Below, one piece after another: positions 55,929-64,000 of a stretch of DNA of 64,000 nucleotides (within the stretch, counting starts at the first letter, position 1; each line of letters opens with the position of its first letter). The notes beneath the pieces were generated by a model. It did no database searches. It worked only from the letters and a program-made list of their open reading frames with translations, and was not told where the DNA came from. Source of the stretch: Hafnia psychrotolerans (GTDB lineage Bacteria; Pseudomonadota; Gammaproteobacteria; Enterobacterales; Enterobacteriaceae). A program made the position numbers and the translations under genes. The stretch spans positions 1 through 64,000 of the forward strand of contig NZ_BMFZ01000006.1 in NCBI RefSeq assembly GCF_014639435.1, in the 5' to 3' direction.

Positions 55929-56974
55929 TTTGAGGTTGAGCGGCGGTAGTCGCCGGGATTCATGCCGGTTTGCCGTAGAAACTCGCGATTAAAATTAGAT
56001 TTTGTACGAAAACCTGACGCGTAAAGAATAGTGGTTACGGGGAGATCAGTTTGTGTCAGAAGGCGGCGGGCCTCTTCGATACGGTATTCGTTAATTAGCT
56101 GTGAAACATTACACTCAAGAACACGATTTATGGCGCGTGAGATTTGCCTGGAGGGTATCCCGGCCTTACGCGCCAGACGGTCGAGTGTGATGTCCTGATC
56201 ACAAAACAGCGCCTTTTCACCGAGCACAGCCCTGATTTTTCCAATGATGCGTATATCCTCTTCATGTACCGAATTCAGCATGTCATCGGTGGGATTCGCG
56301 TCATCAGGTGGGCTTGACGGATCCGTATCAGACATTTTCGCCGGTAGGCTAAGCTGTGTGAATGCCACCGCGGCAGCCAATAATGGCAAGATCAACAGGT
56401 TCGCCGTGGAGATAACTTGCAGGACGTGGTTTCCATGAAAAAGGGTGATATCAAGAGCAATTAACATGTCAGTCAACGCGGAAAAACAGAGCGCTAATCC
56501 GGCTAGCAAGGTGGTTTTTGTTACTCTTGCTACTTCACTCAGTCGTACGGCTTCGAAATTCTCACCTCCCCGGTTCGCAAGCTGAATTAAGGCGATGCCA
56601 TAACCAAAATACAAGAAAGACAGAATCGGATCGATTGGAAGGTGCCATGTTGGGGGCGACATAAAGATTAACAGGGAGAAAACGACCGGGAAAATACAAT
56701 GCCATTTCAATGAGGGAGAACATGGCGTTAAACCGGCAAAACAGAACCAGGCAAGGGGTGGCAAAATGGAGGCGATGGCAGGTTGAATTAACCGAATAAA
56801 TTCAAAATGGGTTACCCAGCGTATGCCTACCAGCATGAGCAACATGGTGCAGACACCCATAAATATCAAGGTACGCCTATCATGCTGCCGGTGACTGACG
56901 AAGATCCTCGCCATAAAAATCAGCATTAACAGAGCAATGACAAAAGGAATGGGCAGTGAAAACATGTTATCCAT
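55916..56974 (-). CDS. AraC family regulator with N-terminal membrane domain
   Basis: The predicted protein of about 352 residues has six or seven hydrophobic helices in the first 220 residues, a linker rich in Asp, Ser and Pro, and a C-terminal AraC HTH domain (about residues 255-345): ITLDRLARKAGIPSRQISRA and VTTILYASGFRTKSNFNREF. Such membrane-bound AraC regulators sense an unknown signal at the membrane. The start is uncertain: ATG at 56974 is used here, but ATG 56965 and TTG 57040 are possible. It overlaps the hydrolase 3' end, so their transcripts are antisense there. Confidence 0.82.
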   Translation of the reverse strand: MDNMFSLPIPFVIALLMLIFMARIFVSHRQHDRRTLIFMGVCTMLLMLVGIRWVTHFEFIRLIQPAIASILPPLAWFCFAGLTPCSPSLKWHCIFPVVFSLLIFMSPPTWHLPIDPILSFLYFGYGIALIQLANRGGENFEAVRLSEVARVTKTTLLAGLALCFSALTDMLIALDITLFHGNHVLQVISTANLLILPLLAAAVAFTQLSLPAKMSDTDPSSPPDDANPTDDMLNSVHEEDIRIIGKIRAVLGEKALFCDQDITLDRLARKAGIPSRQISRAINRVLECNVSQLINEYRIEEARRLLTQTDLPVTTILYASGFRTKSNFNREFLRQTGMNPGDYRRSTSNQRC

Positions 56975-57057
56975 CAGCTTGGCGCTGCGCTGGGTAGCCA
57001 AAGATAACTCAGTATACAAGTTCTTGTTCCGCCCAAACAAAAAAACGACAACAGGAA

Positions 57058-57903
57058 TTATGCGTTTTTATACCCGTTGTCTTTTAACCAGCGAACCAAT
57101 TGATCCACATTGTCCGTCTGGAAAGCCCGGACACCGGCGTCTATCAATACGCCCCAAACCCCGTCGGGGTCCAGCGCCGCGCGGCTATCACTGAAATCCA
57201 GCGAATGGGAGACATCCAGCGTGTTGACCCACAGTCTTACACCAAGGCGTTGCAGCTCGTCGCGGGCGGCTATCACGTCGGCCAGATCGGTAAAATTCAG
57301 CTCAATCATCTGCGCACCGAACTGCTCGATGTGACGTAAGTCCTGAGCAAACAGGCCCGGACGGGCATGCAGGATCGGCATGAAGGGGATCGTTGAAGAT
57401 ATGTCGGTAAGCGCCAGGGGAAAACGCTGTGTCGTCATGTCAATTTTGCTTTTCAGCAGCACGCCATCGGCCATATTCATTCTGAGAATAAGCGACACGA
57501 CGCGTTCAACATCACGGGGATACTTAATGTCCACGTTTACCACGATGCGCCCGCGTGCTTCCTCGAGTAACTCCTCCAGTAGCGGAACACGTTCGTGGGT
57601 TAGCATCATGCCTTCACGTCCATCACTGGCTTTTAATCGGGCACCACGCACCGTCTCCAGCGACAGGGTCGACACTTCGCCCTGAAAATTACAGGTGCGG
57701 TCGAGGTTGGCGTCGTGGATCACCACCAGGTGCGAATCGGCGGTGGTTTGCGTATCAATCTCGATGATATCCGCACCCTGAAGTATCGCCTCATGCAGCG
57801 CGGCCAGTGAATTTTCGGCGAGGGCTTGCCACACACCTCGATGGGCAATCACCAGTACATCCGGGTTTTCCGGGGCAATCAACGCGCGGGTCAACGTTTT
57901 CAT
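57058..57903 (-). CDS. Glycerophosphodiester phosphodiesterase
   Basis: The 281-residue GDPD-family enzyme hydrolyses glycerophosphodiesters to glycerol 3-phosphate and alcohol. The catalytic HRG is in VLVIAHRGVWQALAENS, the metal-binding EIDTQTTADSHLVVIHD follows, and NVDIKYPRD supplies another acidic site. No signal peptide is seen, so it is cytoplasmic like UgpQ. ATG 57903 was chosen because AGGAG is 5 bases before it; an ATG three bases upstream is too close. It lies 50 bases after ugpB and is probably co-transcribed. It is longer than E. coli UgpQ (247), so the ugpQ name is not used. Confidence 0.88.
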   Translation of the reverse strand: MKTLTRALIAPENPDVLVIAHRGVWQALAENSLAALHEAILQGADIIEIDTQTTADSHLVVIHDANLDRTCNFQGEVSTLSLETVRGARLKASDGREGMMLTHERVPLLEELLEEARGRIVVNVDIKYPRDVERVVSLILRMNMADGVLLKSKIDMTTQRFPLALTDISSTIPFMPILHARPGLFAQDLRHIEQFGAQMIELNFTDLADVIAARDELQRLGVRLWVNTLDVSHSLDFSDSRAALDPDGVWGVLIDAGVRAFQTDNVDQLVRWLKDNGYKNA

Positions 57904-57956
57904 CATAACTCCTGATCTCGGTAAAATTTAGCCTGCGAGGGTTCTACTGGCATTGA

Positions 57957-59267
57957 TTATTTTCCTTTGACTGACTGTTCAAAACGGCGCAACAGCACGT
58001 TTCCGCGAGCAACCATGTTATCGAGTGACTGCTTCGGCGTTTCCTGTCCGTTCCAGACTTTTTCTAACTCTTCATCCATAATGCTCCGGATTTGCGGCAT
58101 ATTGCCCAACCGTAGCCCTTTGGTAAAAGGCAGTGGCGGCTTGTTGAGCATCTGTTTCATGGCGGTATCTGCACCAGGATGGCTTTTATAAAAACCTTGC
58201 TCCTGAGTCAGTGTGTAGGCCGCGTTAGTGATCGGCAGATAGCCGGTTTTCTGGTGCCACTGAGCGGCATTTTCCGGTTCTGTCAGGAAATGCAGAAATT
58301 CCGCCACACCTTTGTAGGTCGCCGCCGTTTTGCCTTTAAACACCCACAGGCTTCCGCCGCCGATAAAGGCATTCTGAGGTGCGCCCGGAGCGCCATCCTG
58401 GTAAGGCATCATGCCGACGCCAACGTCAAATTTGGCGTAGTGGCGGATGGTGGTTAGTGCGGCGGAGGAGGTGGTCAATATGCCGCAGTCGCCAGCATAA
58501 AAATTATTGATCGCGTCATTTTGGCGGCCATAATAAGAGAAGTCGCCTTTCTTATGCATCGCGCTGAGTTGTTCGATGTGTGCGATCTGCAAAGGGCCAT
58601 TGAAATTGAGTTTGGCGTCGGTGCCATCGAACCCGTTGTTACGGGTCGCGACCGGCAAACCGTTCCAGGCACTAAAACCTTCAATCTGAATCCAGCCCTG
58701 TTGACCGGCATTGGTGTAGCCACATTTCATCCCTGCTGCGCGTAATTTCACGGCATCAGCCGACAGCTCATTCCAGGTTTTTGGCGGCTGTTCTGGATTT
58801 AGCCCGGCTTTCTTGAACGCTTCTTTGTTGTAATAAAGGACCGGTGTCGAGCTGTTAAACGGCTGTGAGATCAGATGCCCCGTTTTGCTGTCGCTGTAAT
58901 ACGCCGCCACTGACGGCACAAAGGCGCTTTCATCGTTAGGGATACCCGCTTCTTTAAAAACCTGCGCCACCGGCACCACGGCGTTACTGGCCATCATGTT
59001 GGGTGTGCCGACCTCATACACCTGCAAAATATCCGGTGCATTGCCGTTGCGGTAGGCTGAAACGCCAGCCGCCAAACCGAGTTCATAGTTGCCTTTATAA
59101 ACGGGGACGATGTGGTAATCGGGGTGAGTTTGATTAAAACGATCAGTGAGCGCATTGACCTCTTTCCCTAAATCACCGTCCATGGAATGCCAGAACGTCA
59201 GCGTGGTTTGCGCCTGTGCACCAAAGGTCATCATCAACAGTAAGCTAATACAGGTGAGTTTTTTCAT
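57957..59267 (-). CDS. ugpB: sn-glycerol-3-phosphate-type ABC binding protein (UgpB)
   Basis: The 436-residue periplasmic protein has a signal peptide (ending GAQAQTT) and is close to E. coli UgpB (438): [40 protein letters not shown] and [20 protein letters not shown]. It captures glycerol 3-phosphate and glycerophosphocholine for UgpAEC. In this window ugpA, ugpE and ugpC are absent; the next gene is the glycerophosphodiesterase. TTTGTCATAAA upstream (complement of 59319-59328) resembles half a Pho box, weakly. Confidence 0.9.
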   Translation of the reverse strand: MKKLTCISLLLMMTFGAQAQTTLTFWHSMDGDLGKEVNALTDRFNQTHPDYHIVPVYKGNYELGLAAGVSAYRNGNAPDILQVYEVGTPNMMASNAVVPVAQVFKEAGIPNDESAFVPSVAAYYSDSKTGHLISQPFNSSTPVLYYNKEAFKKAGLNPEQPPKTWNELSADAVKLRAAGMKCGYTNAGQQGWIQIEGFSAWNGLPVATRNNGFDGTDAKLNFNGPLQIAHIEQLSAMHKKGDFSYYGRQNDAINNFYAGDCGILTTSSAALTTIRHYAKFDVGVGMMPYQDGAPGAPQNAFIGGGSLWVFKGKTAATYKGVAEFLHFLTEPENAAQWHQKTGYLPITNAAYTLTQEQGFYKSHPGADTAMKQMLNKPPLPFTKGLRLGNMPQIRSIMDEELEKVWNGQETPKQSLDNMVARGNVLLRRFEQSVKGK

Positions 59268-59379
59268 GGGTTATCCGGTTGGAATGCTAAGGGTATCAAG
59301 TGATTAGCTTTGCATGTGTTTATGACAAACCGGAGGGAAAATAATGAACAAAAAATGACGAGGCATTGGGATCGGCGGC

Positions 59380-59465
59380 CGTCCACGATCTTGACGTTGA
59401 ACGTCAACGTCAATTGACGTTCATGGCTGACAAACAAAAAAAGGCGCTTTTCAGCGCCCTACAGG
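59380..59465. repeat. Relic of the tcyN-putA repeat element, with terminator hairpin
   Basis: CCACGATCTTGACGTT (59383-59398) matches CCACGACCTTGACGTT at the right arm of the element near 32655-32671 at 15 of 16 bases. It continues with hexamer-like TTGAAC/GTCAAC units and a 10-bp inverted repeat, TGAACGTCAA (59398-59407) with TTGACGTTCA (59414-59423). Next, AGGCGCTTTTCAGCGCC (59442-59458) is a hairpin likely to terminate the gluconate dehydrogenase operon. Confidence 0.55.
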
Positions 59466-59490
59466 TGTGATTATGCAGACAAGAACTGAA

Positions 59491-60726
59491 TCACTTTTTC
59501 AGTTCTGCTCGCAAATCCTTAACATCCGATGCCGCCACCGCCGTGGCAGAGTTCCCCCAGCTGTTACGAATGTATGTCAACACGTTGGCAACATCTTCGT
59601 CACTCATGTTGGCATCGAACGACGGCATTGCTGGCGCGGTAGGCAGAGCATTGGTAGCGACAGGGCGGCTGCCAGCCAGCACGACGCGGATAAGCGAGGT
59701 GGCGTGATCCTGATTAATCAGCGCAGAGTCGGCCAGACGCGGGAACATGCCTTCCTGGCCTTTGCCGTCCGGCGTGTGGCAGGCTGAACAGCGGTCGGCG
59801 TAAATATGGCGGCCAGCAATCATGGCTTTATCCTCGGCCCTCAGGGGTTCCGTTGCGTTGGCACCGCTGTCGTGGCCACTGTCTTTCAGATAAACCGCCA
59901 CGGCTTTCAGGTCGGCATCGGTCCAGTGCTGCGATGAATGCTCGACTTCAACAGCCATCGGACCGGAGGCAATATCGAAACGGTTAGCGCCAGTTTTCAG
60001 ATATTGCGTCAGATCCTGCTCGGTCCAGTTTCCAACCCCGGTGTGTTTATTGGTCGTGATATCCGGTGCGACCCAGTTTTCAATCACTGCGCCTTGCAGG
60101 AACTCACTCTCTTTATCACCGCCTGTTATGTTTTTCGGTGTATGACAGGTGCCGCAGTGGCCCAGACCTTCAACAATATAAGCCCCCCGGTTCCACTCGG
60201 CTGACTTGTCCATTTTCGGCTTATATTCGCCTTGGCTGAAGTTAAGCCAGTTCCAGCCCATTAGGCTGGTGCGAATGTTAAACGGGAAGGGCAACTGGTT
60301 AGATTCCACTTCGCTGTGCACCGGCTGCAAGGTTTGCAGATAGGCCCAGATAGCCGCGTTATCTTCACGAGTCACTTTGGTGTAAGCCGTAAACGGCATC
60401 GCACCGTACAGGCGTTTTCCGCCGTGACCGATGCCTTCAGACATCGCCCGCTGGAAATCGTCGAAGGTCCATCTGCCGATCCCAGTTTCAGCATCTGGCG
60501 TGATATTGGCACCGACTAAACGTCCAAAAGGTGTTTCGATAGGGACGCCACCGGCAAAGGGTTTGGCATCCGGCGTAGAGGCCGTGTGGCAGGCAGCGCA
60601 GTCGCCGACGGTGGCCAGATAACGTCCGCGCTCCACTTGTTCGAATGCGCCATCACCGGCAGCCTGTGCCATGCCCGAGACGGTCAATGCCACCAGTCCG
60701 AGTGAGAATGAGGTTAAGGTTTTCAT
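59491..60726 (-). CDS. Gluconate 2-dehydrogenase, cytochrome c subunit
   Basis: The 411-residue periplasmic triheme cytochrome has a signal peptide (ending GMAQAAG) and three CXXCH haem sites: CAACH (about residue 45), CGTCH (about 192) and CSACH (about 315). It passes electrons from the flavoprotein subunit to ubiquinone. It is last in the three-gene operon, overlapping the flavoprotein gene by 4 bases. Relatives serve several GMC-type dehydrogenases (gluconate, 2-ketogluconate, sorbitol, alcohol), so the substrate depends on the partner subunit. Confidence 0.92.
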   Translation of the reverse strand: MKTLTSFSLGLVALTVSGMAQAAGDGAFEQVERGRYLATVGDCAACHTASTPDAKPFAGGVPIETPFGRLVGANITPDAETGIGRWTFDDFQRAMSEGIGHGGKRLYGAMPFTAYTKVTREDNAAIWAYLQTLQPVHSEVESNQLPFPFNIRTSLMGWNWLNFSQGEYKPKMDKSAEWNRGAYIVEGLGHCGTCHTPKNITGGDKESEFLQGAVIENWVAPDITTNKHTGVGNWTEQDLTQYLKTGANRFDIASGPMAVEVEHSSQHWTDADLKAVAVYLKDSGHDSGANATEPLRAEDKAMIAGRHIYADRCSACHTPDGKGQEGMFPRLADSALINQDHATSLIRVVLAGSRPVATNALPTAPAMPSFDANMSDEDVANVLTYIRNSWGNSATAVAASDVKDLRAELKK

Positions 60727-62486
60727 ACGATCATCTCTCCCGGTTTTTTCAGGTAATGCTTACGAATGGCGTCGGCGGCTTTGAATGCCAGCGCGCCGAC
60801 GGTGCCGGTTGGGTTGTAGCCAGGGTTTTGTGGGAAGGCAGAAGCACCGACCACAAACAGGTTTGGGACATCCCAGACTTGTAGATGCTTATTCACCGAG
60901 CTGGTCGCCGGATCGGCGCCCATGACAAAGCCGCCGACAACGTGCGAAGACTGATACGGCGAGCCGTTCCAGTGACCTTTCATCGGTTTTTCCACATATT
61001 GCCGTGGGTTCATGGCTTTGGCGATTTCGCCGACTTTGCTGGTGCAGTATGCCGCCATCTTTAGGTCGTTTTGCGCGAAGTCGAAGGTGATGCGCAGCAG
61101 CGGACGCCCCAGGCGATCTTGATAATTCGGGTCCAGTGACAGGTAGTTGGTTCGCGTGCTGTAGCTGCTGGCCTCACAACCGATCGACATGCTGCTGAGA
61201 TAGTTGCTGACCGTGGTTTTTTTCCATTCTTTACCCCATTTCGGTGTGCCTGGTGGAACAGGGCGATAACCAATGGGCGCGCCACCGATAGGGGTCACAC
61301 GGATGCTGCCGCCGCCGAAGAAGCCGAGACCGGAGTGATCGAAGTTATCGTTGTTGAAATCATCAATGCCCATGCCGACCGCGCCCGCGCCAATAAACGG
61401 GTTGAAGTTCTTGTCATCGAAGAACAACTGCACGCCGTTGGCGGTCTGGTAAGCATAGTTACGGCCAGTGGTGCCGGTGCCGCTGATCGGGTCGTAAGGT
61501 TTACCGATACCTGACAGCAGCATCAGGCGGACGTTTTCGAACGTGAACGCGGTGACCACAATCAGGTCTGCGGGTTGTTCCCACTCGTCGCCGGAGGAGT
61601 CGATGTAAACCACGCCGGTGACTTGTTTTCCATCGGGTGAGGTAACAATTTTCATCACTTCACAGTGGGTGCGCGCTTCGAAATTGTCTTTACGCATAAG
61701 CGAAGGTAACACGGTGGTGATGGCACTGGCTTTCGAGTAGTTGGCACAGCCGTAGTTGGTACAAAAACCACAGTAAGTACAAGGCCCCATTTTGACGCCA
61801 AGCGGGTTGGTGTAGGGTTCTGAAATCAGCGAAGAAGGCACCGGGAATGCTTTATAACCCATATTACGTGCCGCTTCGGCAAACAGCGTTGGGCCGTAGG
61901 GCATATCCATCGGTTTGGTCGGGTACTCAATCGAGCGCATTCCCTCGTAAGGGTTGCCACCTTCATGATGCTCGCCGTTGACGTTGCTGGCTTTACCGGA
62001 AACCCCGGCCAGGCGCTCAAAGGCGGTATAGTGTGGCTCCATTTCTTCCCAGTCGGTGCCCCAATCCTGTAATACCAGCTCTTCAGGAAGTGCTTTGGCA
62101 CCGTACTTTTCGGTCAGGTGGCTTTTGAGACGAAATTCATCAGGCTGGAAGCGGAAGGTGATGCCCGCCCAGTGGTTGCCCGCGCCACCCGTGCCGTTAC
62201 CTGGGTGGAATGAACCCCATTCGCGCATGGGCAGCGCGGTTTGTGACGGGTTATTGCGGATGGTGACGGCGTTTTGTGCGGTTTGTAACATCAGTTCCTG
62301 GCGGCTGCTGTAACGCAGTTCATCGGTGACGGTCGCCACGTTGAAGTCACGTGCGGTATCGCGCCAGGGGCCACGTTCGATGGCGACGACATTCAGCCCT
62401 TCGTCGGCCAGTTCATTAGCAATGATGGAACCGGCCCAGCCGAGTCCAATCACCACAACATCAGTTTTGGGTAATTTCTTTGCCAT
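60723..62486 (-). CDS. Gluconate 2-dehydrogenase, flavoprotein subunit (GMC oxidoreductase)
   Basis: The 587-residue catalytic subunit starts with the FAD-binding DVVVIGLGWAGSIIANELAD. A cysteine-rich GPCTYCGFCTNYGCANYSKA segment (about residues 254-273) and the C-terminal NPTGTVGALAFKAADAI complete the GMC layout. It oxidises gluconate to 2-ketogluconate in the periplasm, or a related sugar acid. It has no signal peptide of its own; it is probably co-exported with the Tat-signal small subunit. The start at 62486 gives a family-like N-terminus; a longer upstream frame overlaps the small subunit gene. Confidence 0.92.
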   Translation of the reverse strand: MAKKLPKTDVVVIGLGWAGSIIANELADEGLNVVAIERGPWRDTARDFNVATVTDELRYSSRQELMLQTAQNAVTIRNNPSQTALPMREWGSFHPGNGTGGAGNHWAGITFRFQPDEFRLKSHLTEKYGAKALPEELVLQDWGTDWEEMEPHYTAFERLAGVSGKASNVNGEHHEGGNPYEGMRSIEYPTKPMDMPYGPTLFAEAARNMGYKAFPVPSSLISEPYTNPLGVKMGPCTYCGFCTNYGCANYSKASAITTVLPSLMRKDNFEARTHCEVMKIVTSPDGKQVTGVVYIDSSGDEWEQPADLIVVTAFTFENVRLMLLSGIGKPYDPISGTGTTGRNYAYQTANGVQLFFDDKNFNPFIGAGAVGMGIDDFNNDNFDHSGLGFFGGGSIRVTPIGGAPIGYRPVPPGTPKWGKEWKKTTVSNYLSSMSIGCEASSYSTRTNYLSLDPNYQDRLGRPLLRITFDFAQNDLKMAAYCTSKVGEIAKAMNPRQYVEKPMKGHWNGSPYQSSHVVGGFVMGADPATSSVNKHLQVWDVPNLFVVGASAFPQNPGYNPTGTVGALAFKAADAIRKHYLKKPGEMIV

Positions 62487-62503
62487 AATCTTTCTCTTCG
62501 CCC

Positions 62504-63253
62504 CTAGCCTTTCATCTTCCATGCATCTCCACCGGAGATACTCAGCGGTTCCAGATCTAATTTCTGGTTATGTTTGCTGACGTATTCACGGTAGTCATAG
62601 CGCGCACCCGGGAAACCGAGCATTTTCCACGACACCATATTGCGGTTTCCGCCATAAATCGGATCGGCGAAGAAACCTTCCATGGTGTTCTTCAACACGA
62701 TGTCGAAGAAGAGGTTGGAATCGATTCCATTCAGAGCAATGCTTCCGGTCTCTAAATTGCTAAGGATCTCATCTTGCTGGTCGCCGGTCAGATCTTTGAA
62801 GGATTTTTTATACTGGGCCTGAGTATGTTGATCGAGCGCTGCCAGCCCGAAACGGTAACGCTGTTGTGGCACCAGCGGTGACTGATCGCCTTGCTCAGGT
62901 GTACCTGACTTGAAAGGGCCTTGCATATAGAGGCGTGAATAGGTGCCGTAAAAACCGGCCATCTGACGATCGATAAATACCGCACAACCGGCATCTTTTC
63001 CCCCCACGCTCAGTTCATCGGCGGGGATCAGGCGGTCAACAATGGCTTCCAGAGCAGCGGCTTCGGCGTCGGTAAAGAACACCCAGCCGTCTGTTTCGAT
63101 CTGCGGTGGTGGGCTGGCATCAAAGGGGCTCCATACGGGCGTACCTTTGAGCGTAACGGCATTGGCGGCTTTCGCCGCGCCAAGCACAGCAGAGGCTGCG
63201 GTGAACGTCAAAATTTGCCGACGCGTGACGCCAGGCAAGGTTTTTTTGCTCAT
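62504..63253 (-). CDS. Gluconate 2-dehydrogenase, subunit 3 (Tat signal)
   Basis: The 249-residue subunit has a Tat-type leader (TRRQILTF, then a hydrophobic Ala-rich stretch ending at about residue 32) and the subunit-3 family core: FFTDAEAAALEAIVDRLIPA, and later FFADPIYGGNRNMVSWKMLG. It escorts and stabilises the flavoprotein subunit. It is first in the operon, 17 bases before the flavoprotein gene. Confidence 0.93.
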   Translation of the reverse strand: MSKKTLPGVTRRQILTFTAASAVLGAAKAANAVTLKGTPVWSPFDASPPPQIETDGWVFFTDAEAAALEAIVDRLIPADELSVGGKDAGCAVFIDRQMAGFYGTYSRLYMQGPFKSGTPEQGDQSPLVPQQRYRFGLAALDQHTQAQYKKSFKDLTGDQQDEILSNLETGSIALNGIDSNLFFDIVLKNTMEGFFADPIYGGNRNMVSWKMLGFPGARYDYREYVSKHNQKLDLEPLSISGGDAWKMKG

Positions 63254-63635
63254 CTATGTTCCTTTTTTTATAGAATGTGCACTTTTCACCAACCCGTCTT
63301 TGCTGTTTGGCAAGTCGGAGATGTCGTGCTGATAACGTTATTGAACTGTGATGGTAGTCACGCTCTGCAAATAAAAATTTACATTCGGGTGGCGTAGCCA
63401 CATCAAACGTACGTCATTAGGATAGTTGAAAACAGGGGGTGAGGAGAATGCAAGTAGATGTTAAAAATGTTAATAAATGTGTGCATTTCGGTAGAGGTGT
63501 TATTAAAAATGCAGTTTATTGACAGAGAAACGCGGATTTGGCCAGCAACCGAAAGCGGGGTAATGGGGAGATAAAGCGGCATTCAGGGTTGAAATATGTC
63601 TGACCTCGGGTAAGATCCCAACTCACTCTTAATTT
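63254..63635. promoter_or_regulatory. Divergent control region, gluconate dehydrogenase and YchO-like gene
   Basis: This 382-base stretch separates divergent genes and must hold both promoters. It shows no gene; short ORFs here lack features. I could not assign a regulator site. Confidence 0.4.
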
Positions 63636-64000
63636 ATGCAGAATATGATAGACATCACGGTTTTTTTTCCCAATTTAATCAAGCGGATTGTGCCTGTGCT
63701 GCGCAGCCCTTTTTGGTTGCTCGTGGGGTCGGTATTTTATACTACAAGCGTCAATGCGCTGACGGGATACGCCTATCAGCCATTGTCCTATGATGTTGAT
63801 CTTTCTGCTCCGGCGGGCGATGCGGATTCTCTGTTCAACGCGGGTATGCCTGCCACGGATCGTAATGCATTGCCGAGCCTTGGCAGCGCCTATTACAAGC
63901 CATCATCCGGTACCCGCGCTGTAGAGACAAAAATTGCCACAACTCTCAAGCAGTTCGGTGAGCAAAGCATATCCAGCGACAGTGCAGATCCCTGGCGTGA
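63636..64000 (+). CDS. YchO/invasin-like inverse autotransporter, N-terminal part (cut by window end)
   Basis: An open frame from the ATG at 63636 continues past the window end (at least 121 codons). A hydrophobic signal-like stretch (SPFWLLVGSVFYTTSVNA) lies at about residues 24-41. The later LPSLGSAYYKPSS and ATTLKQFGEQSIS resemble the region before the beta-barrel in E. coli YchO (LPDLGMAPEN... and VKDFGETSM). ychO lies in the same chromosomal neighbourhood as cha genes in E. coli, which fits. The call is tentative because only the start is visible; a second ATG at 63645 is also possible. Confidence 0.55.
   Translation, partial: MQNMIDITVFFPNLIKRIVPVLRSPFWLLVGSVFYTTSVNALTGYAYQPLSYDVDLSAPAGDADSLFNAGMPATDRNALPSLGSAYYKPSSGTRAVETKIATTLKQFGEQSISSDSADPWR

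Noticed and set aside
59319-59337. Pho box upstream of ugpB
   Set aside because: Only one half-site (TTTGTCATAAA on the minus strand) is good; the second heptamer does not match.

Overview
The window is a chromosomal segment of a motile, peptidoglycan-walled enterobacterium. Gene order and protein sequences (ybjL-grxA, nfsA-rimK-ybjN-ybjO-rlmC, the fli regulon, dcyD-tcyJLN, putA/putP, efeUOB-phoH, chaA/chaC) are typical of Enterobacterales. The three-subunit periplasmic gluconate dehydrogenase and the style of the intergenic repeats suggest the Yersiniaceae side (Rahnella/Ewingella/Rouxiella/Serratia-like). That placement is inference; no rRNA or marker gene is present.

Layout. 1-330: right end of an IS3-family element abutting the 3' end of an autotransporter gene (both truncated). 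761-7352: housekeeping block ybjL, grxA, nfsA, rimK, ybjN, ybjO, rlmC. 7364-19219: the flagellar fliR-Q-P-O-N-M-L and fliK-J-I-H-G-F genes on the minus strand, with fliE divergent; together they encode the MS-ring, C-ring/switch, export gate, export ATPase complex and hook-length ruler. 19225-22294: a non-flagellar islet of small unknown genes, a DUF1003-type membrane protein, a YqaE/Pmp3 peptide, an orphan GhoT/OrtT-type membrane toxin-like gene and an AraC regulator. 22517-28133: late flagellar genes fliT-S-D (minus) and fliC, fliA, fliZ (plus), with facing sigma-28 promoters between fliD and fliC. 28322-31970: D-cysteine desulfhydrase and the L-cystine ABC importer (dcyD, tcyJ, tcyL, tcyN). 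31971-32740: a non-genic element made of hexanucleotide tandem arrays and a 584-bp interrupted inverted repeat. 32741-38687: divergent putA and putP with GTTGCA operator-like sites between them. 38848-42476: Fur-box-preceded efeUOB iron/haem uptake operon, with efeU intact. 43265-47064: phoH, chaA, chaC. 47299-52395: five-gene peptide-type ABC importer. 52555-53942: a small type VI secretion cargo module (frameshifted hcp, DUF2778/Tlde1-like effector, lipoprotein as likely immunity factor). 54119-57040: a frameshifted PEBP gene, an alpha/beta hydrolase and a membrane-anchored AraC regulator. 57058-59267: glycerophosphodiesterase plus UgpB-type binding protein without the ugpAEC core. 59491-63253: gluconate 2-dehydrogenase. 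63636-end: start of a YchO/invasin-like inverse autotransporter.

The strongest candidates for something undescribed are the tandem-hexamer/inverted-repeat element downstream of putA (with a decayed relative near 59383) and the small Hcp-effector-lipoprotein module. All calls rest on reading the sequence and remembered family features; no database search or folding programme was run.
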